NCBI GenBank assembly: GCA_948567375.1
Contig: OX419762.1
Span: 55,905,034-55,969,033 of the forward strand
Reading direction: 5' to 3'
Source: Lunularia cruciata
Taxonomy: Eukaryota; Streptophyta; Marchantiopsida; Lunulariales; Lunulariaceae
Length of the DNA: 64,000 bases
Shown: positions 1 to 11,336 of the stretch, piece by piece
Position numbering within the stretch: position 1 is the stretch's first letter
Layout of the letters: every line of letters starts with the position of its first letter
The notes under the pieces: generated by a model
Told to the model about the DNA's origin: nothing
What the model saw: only the letters and a program-made list of their open reading frames with translations
Database searches by the model: none
Program-made: the position numbers and the translations under genes

Positions 1-2
1 AT

Positions 3-497
3 AGGACAACCATGAAGACTTCCACTAGATATTCTCCATTTCAATTTGTATATAGTATTGAGTCTACCCTACCTATTCACTTTGATCTTCCTACCTTCCA
101 AAGCATTCATAGGAGATTGAAGAAAGCACAAGGAGGTGATGCAAAGAAGTCAAGGAAAGAACAACTCATGGAGTTGGAAGAGGCAAGAGCAGTTGCTATG
201 GTTCGAGTGGAGCAGGCCGAAAAGAAACAAAAGGAAAGCTATGACAAGAGGCAAGGCAAGAAGAAGGTGGAGCCTTTCAAAGAAGGTGATTGGGTGTTGT
301 TGGATTCTATTCGATTCAAGAGAGTGCAAAAGAATTTTTTACCTAAGTACTTTGGACCTTTCATAGTGGAGAAGGTGTGGGGCAATTACACCTATGATCT
401 CAAGGAGTTGGGAAGAACATATTTTGATAGGATTAACCATGATAAGTTGAAGATATATGTAGAAGGTAGAGAGACCTTCACTTTGAGGACAAAGTGA
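3..497 (+). CDS. Ty3/gypsy integrase C-terminal end (element E1), partial
   Basis: This is the last part of a Ty3/gypsy Pol polyprotein; it is open to the left edge of the window and ends at TGA 495-497. The start is the common RTTMKTST segment that precedes the integrase C-terminal region. A lysine/glutamate-rich stretch follows, then a GPF/Y-type module (GDWVLLD, then PKYFGPFIVEKV, about 110-150 residues in). There is no chromodomain after it. The same protein segment occurs on the minus strand of the E2 copy near 37.6-37.9 kb, which makes the family assignment firm. The polypurine tract (ttcgggggtaaa, about 506-517) and an LTR follow directly, so this is the 3' end of the element. The reading frame is intact here, unlike most copies in the window. 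Confidence 0.85.
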   Translation, partial: RTTMKTSTRYSPFQFVYSIESTLPIHFDLPTFQSIHRRLKKAQGGDAKKSRKEQLMELEEARAVAMVRVEQAEKKQKESYDKRQGKKKVEPFKEGDWVLLDSIRFKRVQKNFLPKYFGPFIVEKVWGNYTYDLKELGRTYFDRINHDKLKIYVEGRETFTLRTK

Positions 498-517
498 AAC
501 TTTAGTTCGGGGGTAAA

Positions 518-1206
518 GGTAACACCCATTTATGCATGTGTGTAGTATTGTGATATTTAGCTTGGTATTACAAGTACTTGAGATATATTATTTATATAGA
601 GATAAAGGATAGTTCTACATTAGTCATGATTAGCTAAATTTAGTCATAGCTAAGATAGAAAGGACCTTAATTTAGAGGAAGTAGAAAAGATGAGCACCAC
701 TATTTTGGATTCTAATGTGTTAACTTGGTATTATTCCTAGGTGTTTGGCTTTGAGGAAAGAGTTGAGAACTCTTGGGCCCACAAGCCTTTTTGTTTTGGA
801 TTCTTCTATAGTCCAAGGATAGCCGATGTGAAGGAATCCTTGACTTAGTGGTAGGTTCAAGATAAGATCACATGCTAGTGGAATATGCCCATGTAAATGG
901 ATATTTCTTTCTACTTTTTAACTTTACTTGACTTTTAGCCTATTAACTTGAGTTACTACGGTAATTAGTAACTTTGGTGCATAACTATTTCACAAGTATA
1001 TAAACAAGGGGTGAGGAGGTACTCATCATCCTTTCATTTGCAACTATCTCTCTTTCATTGAGTTCTCTAGTGAGCAATGTTTTGAGTCTTGGAGTGTTAG
1101 CCTTGGAGGAGTATGATGGAGTTGGGATTCCTTGCTTTCTTAGTCCATGGTGCGCTTCTATAATAGCCATCAAAGGTTCATCCTGAGTGAAAGACAGGCC
1201 AGCTCC
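518..1206 (+). repeat. 3' LTR of family E element E1, right end truncated
   Basis: The LTR begins at gg/taacaccc, where the E2 copy at 37397 has TGTAACACCC, so the terminal TG is mutated here. It matches the minus-strand LTR 36606-37397 over nearly its whole length. A TATA box (tatataaa) lies at 997-1004. Similarity to E2 stops at about 1205, where chromovirus sequence begins in mid-RT. The real right end of this LTR and its target duplication are lost. Confidence 0.8.
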
Positions 1207-3554
1207 TAGTATGTGGTGGTGTTCTTGGATGATATCTTAATCTATAGCAAGATAAAGGCAAAACATGCAAATCACATGCAAGAAGTCCTAAGATGACTAC
1301 GACAATGGAATTTTATTGCAAGAAGTCAAAATGTACCTTTTAGCAGAAGGAAGTTACCTTCTTGGGTCACAAGATCTCATTGGATGGGATCAAGATGGAA
1401 GAGGAGAAATCAAGGCTTTCATTGATTGGCCTACTCCAAAGGATGTTTTGAAGTATGGGAATTTAGTGGATTGGCTAGTTTTTACCAACGGTTCATCCAC
1501 TACTATGCTCATGTGGCTGCACCATGGACCAATCTCTTGGGTAAGAACTCGAGCTTTCAATGGACCAACAAGCACAAAGAAGCATTCAAAAGTTGAAACA
1601 TATGGTGTCTTCAAGACCAATCCTTCAACCATATGACCCTCAACTACCACGTGTGGTTGATTTTGATGCTTCTAACTTTGCAAATAGAGCCGTGTTGCAA
1701 TAAAATTTCACAAGTGGATTGCATCCCATTGCCTTTGTGTCTCACAAACTAAATATAGCGGAAAGGAATTACTTTGCTTGGGATCAAGAATAACTAGCAA
1801 TAGTATATGCCACCAAGGTATGGATGCATTATCTCTTGGAAAAAAAGTGGTCATGCAAACTGATCACAAGCCATTATTGTAGACACTACATTTAGAACAC
1901 ATGAAGAGTTGACATCATTGACCGGAGGAACAACTATACCTATTTGCCATTTAACTTGAGTACAAACCTGGTTAGTTCCATGTCATTCATGATGCCTTAT
2001 CACGATGAACTGATTTGAAGTCTCTTCCTCTCATCACAACAGCAATTATGACAGTGTTAGTCAACTCCAAAGTCTAAACCAAGTTTAAGGTAGCTCTACA
2101 ACAACATCCATTCTTTCAAATGGTACAAGGTCATCTTGTAGCATGCAACAAGAAGTACAACACCTTCTCCTACAAGGAAGGCCTTTTATTTTGTGAAAAC
2201 CGGATTTATGTTCCAACCAAGAGAGATCTCCTACTTATGCACCTCCAAGAAGCCCATGACTTATTAATCTTGGTCACATGGGTGTAGACAAGACCTTGTG
2301 TACCCTCCAATGCCAATGGTGATGGCCCAACATGACACAAGATATTCAAGAGTTTTTCTGATCATGTGAAAGTTGCCAACGCAACAAGGCCAACAACCAG
2401 AAGCCAAGTGGACTCCTTCAACCACTTCCCATTCCATCCGCTCAATGAGAACATGTGAGCTTGGATCTCATCACATCCTTGCCAAGGACAAAGCAAGGAC
2501 ACACAACAATCGTGGTGTTTGTGGATAAACTTAATAAGCAAATCCACTTGGTACCCACCTTTGATATTGTGGATACTTCAACCTTAGCACAAATCTACTT
2601 TGACAATGTCTTCAAGCGTCATGAGATACCATGTGTACTCATATCTGATTGTGATCCTTGATTCATTGGAAAGTTTTGGCAAGCACTCTTCTAGATACTT
2701 GCCACCAAGTTTGCTTTGTCCGTGGCCTATCATCCTCAAACTAATAGACAAACTGAACATGAAAATTACACCTTGGAGGATATGTTGTGTGCCTTTGTTA
2801 ATGTCTACCATACCAATTGGGATGAATATCTTATAGCTATAGAATTTGCCTATAATAATTTCAAATAGGTAAGCACCGGATTTTCTCCTTTCTTTCTCAA
2901 TTTTGTCCAAGATCTGCTTATTCCAGATTCTATTTTTGCTCCTCCTCCATCTCAGGTCCCTCATACTTCAACCTTCTTGACCACCATATCACAATCTCTC
3001 AAACAAGCCAAATCTCACCTCCTTGTTGCTTAGAATTGTTAGAAACAATATATAGACCACCATTGTTGTGATCTCACCTTTGAAGTTGGTGATAAAGTCA
3101 TGTTATCCTCTAGTAACCTACCTCTCCCATTTGATACCCAAGTTTGTAAACTCGCCTCTAATTAGATAGGACCCTTTGATATCGCCCAAATCATCTCTCT
3201 TGTTGCTTATCGACTTGCCTTACCCTACCATATGCGCATCTACTTGTCTTCCACATTTCCAAGATGAAATCCTTTGTTCCCAACCCATCTTCTTTTGCCT
3301 TTTGTCTCCAACCTCCTCCTCTTCCTATCCCAATCAATGATCATGAGGAGTACAAAGTTGATTGTATCCTTGCACGTCGCTACATTCAACAAAGCCATTG
3401 ACAACATACAGAGTACAAGGTCTTTTAGAAAGGGTATCCCCTTCATGATGCCACATGGGAATCTCTTTCTCATCTTCAAAATGCACAACTAGCCATCCAA
3501 GAGTTTGAAGCTTTACTGGCAACAAGGATGTCACCAACTAGCGGTGGGAGAATA
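1207..3554 (+). pseudogene. Chromovirus B1 pol remnant (RT, RNase H, integrase, chromodomain)
   Basis: This is a 5'-truncated Ty3/gypsy chromovirus. It starts inside RT at the YxDD-type box (FLDDILIYSK, about 1215-1245). It continues through RNase H (about 1640-1990) and the integrase zinc and core regions (about 2180-2960, with SLDLITSLP at 2455-2485). The last part is a chromodomain (about 3340-3500, key residues YKVDCILARR and HDATWESLSHLQ). Many stops and frameshifts break every domain, so nothing here can make a working protein. Domain order and text match the complete copies B2 and B3. The join to the E1 LTR at about 1206 is abrupt and suggests recombination or a deletion between nested elements. 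Confidence 0.85.
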
Positions 3555-3977
3555 TGTAACAATATGGAGTTTAACTACAAAGTTAGTAGGGCTAACAAAG
3601 TGGCAAATAAGACAAATTAGTCTAAAATATTCTAGAAATATCTAGGAAGTTTCTAAGTAGATAGCTATCTATCTACTTAAATCTATCTTAGCTTGCACCC
3701 CAAGTAGATAGCTACTAGAAGGAAGCTTCTAGAAGCTTCTAACTTAGCTTGCATGCCAAGTAAGCAACTTCTAGAAGGAATTTTCCCAATTACCTTGGAT
3801 TGCACTCCAAGAAAATGGCTCAAGGAAGCTTCTTGAGAAGCTTCTCAAGAGCCTTGTATGATCCCTATAAATAGAAGAGCCAAAGCTCATGCTAGGCATT
3901 TGGAGTTTACCCACATTCAAGTGTCCCAATGTGATCTTCCATTCTCTTATTTCTCTCCTTGGTTTTGGTCTTTTACA
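3555..3977 (+). repeat. 3' LTR of chromovirus B1
   Basis: The LTR runs from TGTAACAATATGG to ...TTTTACA. It follows the polypurine stretch agcggtgggagaatat seen in all B copies. It contains a GAA/TTC array (3722-3739) and a TATA-like ctataaata at about 3864. Only 21 bp separate it from the oppositely oriented LTR of B2. Confidence 0.9.
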
Positions 3978-3998
3978 CAAACTCTCTCCAATCATAAT

Positions 3999-4356
3999 TG
4001 TAAAAGACCAAGACCAAGGAGAGAAATAAGAGAATGCAAACTCACATTGGGACACTTGAATGAGGGAGAACTTTGAATGTCTAGCATGAGCTTTGGCTTT
4101 GGTATTTATAGGTAGCATATAAGGTCCTTGAGAAGCTTCTCAAGAAGGTTCCTTCTAGAAGTCATCTACTTGGCGTGCAAGCTAAGCTAGTTAGAAGCTT
4201 CTAGAAGCTACCTGCTTGGGGCGCAAGTTAACTAGTTGGGAAGCTTCCCAAGAAGCTTCCTAGATACTTCTAGAATATTCTAGGCTAATTTGGCTTATTC
4301 TCTATTTCATTAGCCTTACTTACTACATCGTCGTTACTTAACTCCATATTGTTATA
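3999..4356 (-). repeat. 3' LTR of B2
   Basis: On the plus strand it runs from tgtaaaagacc to ...ccatattgttata; the final base pair should be CA/TG and is mutated. It is shorter than the 5' LTR of the same element (358 against 413 bp), so it carries deletions. It has a GAAgcTTCtaGAA motif at 4194-4206. Confidence 0.9.
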
Positions 4357-4758
4357 TATTCCCCCACCGCTAGTTAGTGATGTCCTCGTCGCCATTGAAG
4401 CTTCAAACTCATGGATGGCCGTCTATGCATTCTAGAGGTGAGAAAGAGGTTCCCATGCGGCATCATGAAAGGGATATCCTTTCCAAAGGACCTTGTATTC
4501 CATATGTTGTTGGCATCCTTGTTGGATGTGGCAACGCGCAAGGATATGATCAACTTTGTACTCCTCATGGTCATTGATAGGGATAAGGAGAGGAGGAAGT
4601 TGGACTCAAGAGGAAAAAGAAGAGAGGTTAGGAACAAAGAATTTCAGCTTGGAAACATGAAAGACACGATGGATGCACATATGACAAGGCAAGGCAAGTT
4701 GAAAAGCAACAAGAGAGACAATTTGGGTGACATCAAAAGATCCTATCAAATTAGGGGC
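4357..4758 (-). pseudogene. B2 integrase C-terminus and chromodomain
   Basis: The minus strand encodes the end of the B2 Pol, with GSFDVTQIVSLVA and FHVSKLKFFVPN just downstream of the C1 insertion site. The chromodomain lies at about 4395-4590 and shares the PMRHHERDILSK-region complement and frame pattern of the better preserved B3 chromodomain. The PPT (reverse of ttcccccaccgctag) is next to the LTR. The frame is interrupted. Function in the family: chromodomains of chromoviruses bind modified histones and guide integration into heterochromatin. Confidence 0.75.
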
Positions 4759-6676
4759 TATGGTACACACATTTTTCATTTTGGACGAGTTTTGAAGAAG
4801 AAGTGCCTTGCTGAAACCCAATTGAAACCAAATGGAGAAGAAATGAGGGGAAACTTGTGTTTTGGTGAGGCCCAAGGAAGTCAAATTTGTGTTAGAAGAA
4901 GAAGAACTTGGATTGGATCAGACTCAAAGAAGCTTACTTCATGTCAGAGGAAGAGGAAGATGGAGGTCACACGCCGAAGGAGGGTTTCTTCACATCAGAG
5001 TGAAGGTTACAAGTCAGGATTACTGTGGGGGCTATATCTCAGTAATGACAAGTCCAAATCATGCATGCTATATCTCGTTGGAAGCGTCTCGTTCAAGGCT
5101 TTCCGTTGCTACTAAAATTACAAAGTTTGAAAATCTGTAGAAGAAGTAACAAGTATTTGAAGTTCCGGGAGTAGATGTACATAGTAAGTTAGTGTCTTCG
5201 GGTTGATGACTTCGGACTTCGGACTTGAGACTTTGGATTTCAGACTGTGGACTTCAGGTTTACACAACTTTGGGTTAGAAGCTTCTTTGCCTCAATACAA
5301 AGATCACTAGATCTGAGATAGTCGGACCTCGGAGTGCAATAAAGATGACTTTGGGAATCTTGCCAGAGGTATTAGAGAGAGTTAGGATAGAGAAATAATA
5401 GATAGTTAGGATACCCATGACTTCAATTTCAGTTCAGATTGAAGATGGAACAAGAATTGAAGGAGAAGTAGCAGTAGTGAATAAACCCAAAGTGCAAGAT
5501 CAAACAATAAGTGTCTTCGGGTCAATTACATGAGAGATTATGGGAAAGTGGGTTACAAATTGAAGGCGTAGATAGTGTACCCATGCTTTCAATTACAATT
5601 CTTGATGAGGATACAATAAAATTAGCAAAGGAATCGATAATAGTTAAGTCCGATGTTGTAGAAGTAGGAATTTAGGTGTAATCAGACTTGTTATTTGAGA
5701 CATTAGAGAAGAGTGGGTCGGAAGATAAAGAGATAGAAAGATTACCCATGACCATTACTCAATTGTAGTTCTCAGTGAAGAAATAGAAGAAGTAGTGGAG
5801 GATTTGGTAGTTGTAGATATACCTGAAGAAGGAGAAGTGATAGGAAGATCATCGAGTTTGAAAGCCGATGATGAAGTAGAAACAGATTTGAGATTTGAAG
5901 AGGCAGATATGAAGAGGTGGTTTGTTAGTTCGGATCTATAGGTAGGAAGAGATGATAGGAAGCGGTACAGTAGGATGAGTTGTCGTTTGCTTCAATATTT
6001 AAGGGGAGCATTTGCAGTATTATGTTGTTCAATATTCATATTTCTGAAGATAGATAAAGTGAAGTGTTGTTCTCAATGCTCATCACTTGAGCTTGATTCC
6101 TAATATCAACTTTGTGTCTATGTTTGTGATTGTTGGGAGAATTTTGAAGTGCAAGTCATTGTGTCTGTGGATGCTTGATTCCATAGCCTTGATCTTCATT
6201 TTGTGTGTGTGATCTTGAGTGAAGTGCAATTGGAGCAATGACTTGACAGATTTGAGAGGAATTGTAGTGTTGGTAGTATTCTGCATTTGTGAGTGTAGCA
6301 CGAAGTTGATGTGAAGCAATTTTGATTGAGGAAGTTGTGCCTTCAGTGGAGGGGTGGAACACAATTCTAAGGCAAAATAGTTTTGCAATGAAATGTCGTC
6401 TTCAAGAGAATCTGAATCATCACAATTAAGAGTTGTTTGGACAGAATTTGTTATGTTGTGATTATGTGTGTGTGTATATTAGTGACAAGTTGTCAAGATT
6501 GTGAGCTTGTTACTCTCTTCTGGGTATAGTTGCTACCTGAGAGACTAAAGACGTAACCAAGAAGAACTACATGTTATTGTTTGACTTTGTATTTGACCAA
6601 TTCTGAATTGTATCTCTGCGTGAACAAACTTTACTTACCCGATTACCGCAAAAGTGATATTTGCCAAATTGTCACA
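4759..6676 (-). mobile_element. C1: solo-LTR-like insertion in the B2 integrase, TSD gcctc/gcccc
   Basis: This insertion interrupts the B2 integrase codons. In minus orientation it begins TGTGACAATTTGGC and ends GTGTACCATA. The flanking 5 bp are gaggc (6677-6681) and ggggc (4754-4758), an imperfect 5-bp duplication of a site that is uninterrupted in B1 and B3. The homologous C2 (15541-17613) begins TGTGACAACCC and ends GTACCACA. TG...CA ends, a 5-bp TSD and the lack of any pol-like ORF fit a solo LTR of about 2 kb, or a non-autonomous element. It contains many repeats of the type acttcggactt and no recognisable protein. Confidence 0.7.
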
Positions 6677-6681
6677 GAGGC

Positions 6682-9600
6682 AAGTTTACGAACTTGGGTA
6701 TCAAGTAGGAGGGGTAAATTACTAAAGGATAGCATAACCTTATCACTAACTTCAAAGGTGAGATCACTACGATGGTGGTCCACATATTGTTTTTGATGAT
6801 TTTGAGCAACAAGGAGGTGAGATTTGGCTTGTTGGAGAGATTCGGATATGGTGGTCAAGAAGGTTTAAGTATGAGGGACTTGAGATGGAAGAGGAGAAAG
6901 AAGAGAATACGGGACAAGCGGATCTTGGCCAAAATTGAGAAAGAAAGGAGAGAATCCGGTGCTTGCCTATTTAGAATTTTTGTATGCAAACTCCACAGCT
7001 GCAAGACATTCATCCTAATTGGTATGGTGAATGTTGACAAAGGCACAAAGCATATCTTCCAAGGAGCAATTTGCACGTTCTGTGGACAAAGCAAGCTTAG
7101 TGCTAAGAGAGCTTGCCAAAACTTTCCGGTGAAGCAAGGATCATGGTCGGAGATGAGTACATGTGGCATCCCATGATGTTTGAATACATTATTGAAGTAG
7201 AGTTGCACGAAGGTTGGAGCATCCATAGTATCAATTGTTGGTGCCAAATGGATTTGTTGACTAAGCTTATCTACAAACACCACAACTATTGTGTGACCTT
7301 GTTGTGTCTTGGGCAAGGAAGTGATGAGATCTAAGCTCACATGTTCCCAATGAGAAGTTGGAATGGGAAGTGGTTGAAGGAGTCCACTTGGCTTCTAGTT
7401 ATTGGCCTTGTTGCATTGACAATTCTCACACGATTGGACAAACTCCTAAACATCTCATGTCATGTTGGGACACCACCATTGGCTTTGGAGGGTACCCAAG
7501 GTCTTGTCCACTCCCATGTGACCAACTATTGGTAAATCATGGGCTTCCTAAAGGCGCACAAGTCGGAGATCACCTTTGGTTGGAACATAGATCTAGTCCG
7601 CATGGAATAGAAGGCCTTCCTTGAAGGAGAAGGTGTTGTACTCCTTGTTGCTTGTTGTTAGACGACCATGTACCATTTGAAAGAAGGGATCTTATTGTAG
7701 AGCTAACCAAAACTCATTATGGACCTTAGGGTCAATTGACACCGTTGTAATTGCCGTTGTGATGAAAGGAAGAGACTTCAAATCAGGTTGTTGTGATAGA
7801 GCATCAAGGATGACATGGAACCGACTTGTTTTGTACTCAAGTCTGATGTCAAACAATTGGAATTGATCTTCCCATCAATGATGTCTACTCTTCATGTGTT
7901 CCAAGTGTAAGGTCTGCAACAATGGCTTGTGATTAGTTTGCATGACCACTTGTTTCCCCAAGAAGTAATGCCTCCATACCTTGGTTGCATCTACCATTGC
8001 AAGTTGTTATAAATCTCAAGCAAAGTAATTTCTTTCAGCTATATTTAGTCGGCGAGACACAAAGGCAATGGAATGTAGTCCATTTGGGAATTCTTGTTGC
8101 AACACAACTCCAATTGCAAAGTTAGAAGTATCAAAATCAACCACATAAGGTTGTTGAGGATCATATGGTTGAAGAATTGGTCTTGAAGACACCATATGCT
8201 TTAACTTCTGGAATGCTTCTTCATGCTTGGTTGTCCATTTGAAGCTCAAGTTCTTTCCCAAGAGGTCAGTCAATGGTGTAGCCACATGAGCATAATAATA
8301 GATGAACAGTTAGTAAAAGCTGGCCAATCCATTGAATGCCCGTACTTGTGTAGCATCCTTTGGAGTAGGCCAATTAGTAATGGCCTTGATCTTCTCTTCT
8401 CCCATCTTGATCCCTTCTGATGAGATCTTATGACCCAAGAAGGTAACCTCCTTTTGCCAAAACGCACACTTTGACTTCTTGTAGTAAAATTTTCATTGTC
8501 ATAGTTGTCTCAGGACTTCTCACACATGATTCATGTGTTCTACCTCTATCTTGCTATAGATAAAGATATCATCCAAGAACACTACCACGAACTGATCCAA
8601 TAGTCCCTCCAACACCTGATGCATTTGATCTATAAAGACTGTTGGAGTATTAGTGAGTCCAAAAGATAGAACTCTCCACTTGAAATGACCATACCTTGTG
8701 CAAAAGGTAGTCTTTTGCACATCCTCTCTTTCAATAAGAATTTGCCAATAGCCGCTATGAAGATCCAGCTTAGAAAAGTAGCATGCTCCACTTAGTTGAT
8801 CAAGCAAGTCATTGATTTGAGGCAAGGGATATGCATTCTTCACGGTTTGCTTATTGAACCCACGGTAATCAATATGGAAACAAAGTCCTCCATCCTTTTT
8901 TTGAACAAATAGTACCGGTACTTCCCAAGGAGATGTACTATGTCGTATGAAATCCTTCTATAACAACTCTATAAGTGTTGTTTGCAACTCCTCCAACTCC
9001 TTTGGTGAGAGCCGATAGATGGGTTAACTCATTGGAGTACTCCTTGGCAATAATTCAATCTAGAAGGGCATACCTCGATCTGAGGGTAATCCCTTTGGCA
9101 GATCATCCGGAAACACGTCTGTAAACTCCTTAACTATCCAATCATCCATTGCTTGATGAGGCTCTTGGCCCTCCTCATATTGGTCTTGTGCAATCGGCTT
9201 GATCCACATTGCGAATAGAAACTTATCTTCCTCCAAAGCTTGCTCTATGGTTGCTTTATTAACAAAATTCCCTTATAGGGACTCATCTCTCTTCCAAGCT
9301 TGCTCCATGGTTGCCTTCTTAGCAAAATTCCCATCTTTGGACTCATCTCCCTTCCAAATTTGCTCTATGGCTACCTTCTTGACAAACTTCCTATCTTGGG
9401 ACTGACTATTCTAAGGTGTCTTACTCAAAGGTGCCAGACAACCTAATCAAAAATTCTTACCTTGGTATTGTACTTGAATTTGTTGTTGGGTCCAATCGAA
9501 TTGAATCTTATGATGTTCAAGCCAAGGTAGACCCAGAATGATATCATAGTGTAGAGGTGCCACTATAAACCTCATACACTCCAAATACTCCTTCCCAACC

Positions 9601-10905
9601 TTGAAGGTAACAAGATGCAAAGTGCGGAGTGCACAACCCTTTCTACCATCTTCCATCATCAAACTATTTCCAAACATTGGCTTGATAAGAATACCCAGTT
9701 CCTTTGCCACTTGCATCGACATACAATTCTCTAAACTTCCAGAATCAACCAAAATCCTACAACCCCAATTAGATATCATACCTTGCAAGTGAAGCAAACT
9801 TGCATAAGTCAAGCTTTCAATCCCATTGGAACTAATCAATCTCCTAATAGGCGGCTCAAAATTTCCTACTAGAATTCCTTGTTTCCTTGATCATTCTATT
9901 CAACAATCTCCATTTGGGCAACTTGTCAAGGTTGCCCACTCTTAAGTGGGCATTCAACAATGTGATGTCCAACTTGGCGACCATAAAAACAACCTCTATT
10001 TTGTTGCAATCTTTCTCTATCCGCTGTACCAAGTGGTCTCCGTTGGATAGCATCAATCTCCATTTGGTGCCGGTTCTTCCACCCGTGCATAGTGTATTGG
10101 TAGGCCTTGTGTAGGTTGAGGTCAAGACCAAGTTGTTGCAACCAAGGAATCAAAGCGCTCAGCCAATTGCATGGCTTCTTCTACATTTTGTGGTTCCCGC
10201 ATGGTCACCTCCAATTTGGTTCATGATTTCAATCCCCACACAAATTGATCCAGAACTTCAACTTCTTGTATATCTAGAATTTGCATGATGATGTTTTGAA
10301 ATTGTATGATGTAGCTCCTTACTAAGCCAACTTGCTTCAACTCCGCCAATTTATCTCGTGCAGCTTGGGTAACATTTATACCTTGAAACTAACCCAATAT
10401 TGCATCCTTGAACTCTGCCTATATCAAAATTGATGCAACAATCTGTCATTTAGCTTGCTCTACTCGATATTGCCACCAAAATATTGCCACACCATCTAAT
10501 TGGCTAGAGGCCAAGAGAATCTATTTCCGTTCATCTTGAAGATGGTAGCTTCAAAGTAACATTCATAGTCAAACACAAAATTCTCCACTTCCCGCCACTC
10601 CACGTGCCCGAAAGATTCTTGCCTTCAAACACCTTGGGTTTTGGAAATTGAATGCAATCTTCTCCATCTCAAATTGGCGCTCTTTCTATATGTTCTCGTC
10701 ATTGTTGATCTTGTTCATCTAGCAATTGAGTAAGGTGCTCAATTTGTTGCTACATCACAAGGATAATGTCTGGTATTGCCACTATAGCTACTATTCTATC
10801 CCACTACTCCCATTTTATCTAATTGATGAGTATTTGGACATGAAAATCCCAATGGTTTTGTGGAAGTGGATTTGGTGGTCCATAAATTCCATCCATCTCA
10901 TTCCT
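6682..10905 (-). pseudogene. Chromovirus B2 gag-pol (gag, protease, RT, RNase H, integrase core)
   Basis: Reading the minus strand from right to left, gag occupies about 10900-9860. Its zinc knuckle CFYGRQVGHHIVEC (about 9990-9945) has glycine in place of the second cysteine. Protease is at 9839-9447 with active-site LVDSGS. RT is at about 9150-8520 with the VFLDDIFIYSK box, RNase H at about 8285-7880, and the integrase core at 7340-6855 with SLDLITSLP and LISDHDPCF. A segment ending LLLDTQVRKLAS runs up to the C1 insertion. Several pieces stay open for 100-160 codons, but stops separate them, so the copy is defective. The protease and integrase catalytic residues that can be seen are conserved. 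Confidence 0.88.
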
Positions 10906-10917
10906 GCTTTGATACCA
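10906..10917 (-). other. Primer-binding site of B2 (initiator-Met tRNA type)
   Basis: The minus strand reads tggtatcaaagc, one base after the 5' LTR end. It differs by one base from the B3 site tggtatcagagc. Sites of this kind prime minus-strand DNA from initiator-methionine tRNA. Confidence 0.8.
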
Positions 10918-10918
10918 A

Positions 10919-11331
10919 TGTAAAAGACCAAGATCAAGGAGAGAAATAGGAGAATAGAAACTCACATTGGGACACTTGAATGAGGGAAAACTCTAAATGC
11001 ATAGCATGAGCTTCGGCTTTGGTATTTATAGGTAGCATACAAGGCCCTTGAGAAGCCTCTTAAGAAGTTTCCTTGTGCCGCTTTCTTAGAGTGCAAGCCA
11101 AGTTAACCAAGAAGCTTCCTTCTAGAAGCCGTCTACTTGGCGTGCAAGCTAAGCTAGTTAGAAGCTTCTAGAAGCTTCCTTCTAGAAACCACCTGCTTGG
11201 AGCACAAGTTAACTAGTTGGGAAGCTTCCTAAGAAGCTTCCTAGATGCTTTTGGAATATTCTAGGCTAATTTGGCTTATTCTCTACTTCATTAGCCTTAC
11301 TAACTACGTTGCTAAACTCCATATTGTTACA
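10919..11331 (-). repeat. 5' LTR of B2
   Basis: On the plus strand it runs from tgtaaaagacc to ...ccatattgttaca. It carries a perfect four-unit GAAgcTTCtaGAAgcTTC array at 11161-11178 and, in minus orientation, a TATA-like tataaatacc at about 11026-11035. Confidence 0.92.
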
Positions 11332-11336
11332 ATAAT

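Larger units (their letters stand above)
3994..11336 (-). mobile_element. Complete chromovirus B2 with nested insertion, TSD ataat
   Basis: The element lies between LTRs 3999-4356 (3') and 10919-11331 (5'). Perfect 5-bp target duplications ataat occur at 3994-3998 and 11332-11336. An iMet-type primer-binding site adjoins the 5' LTR at 10906-10917. Without the C1 insertion (1,918 bp plus a 5-bp duplication) the element is about 5.4 kb. It encodes gag, protease, RT, RNase H, integrase and a chromodomain on the minus strand, all broken by stops. It inserted 16 bp beyond the end of the B1 3' LTR. Confidence 0.92.

Noticed and set aside
4411-5115. Plus-strand ORF of 234 codons
   Set aside because: It is antisense to the B2 chromodomain and runs into the C1 insertion. 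Similar antisense ORFs appear opposite the same region in B1 and B3.
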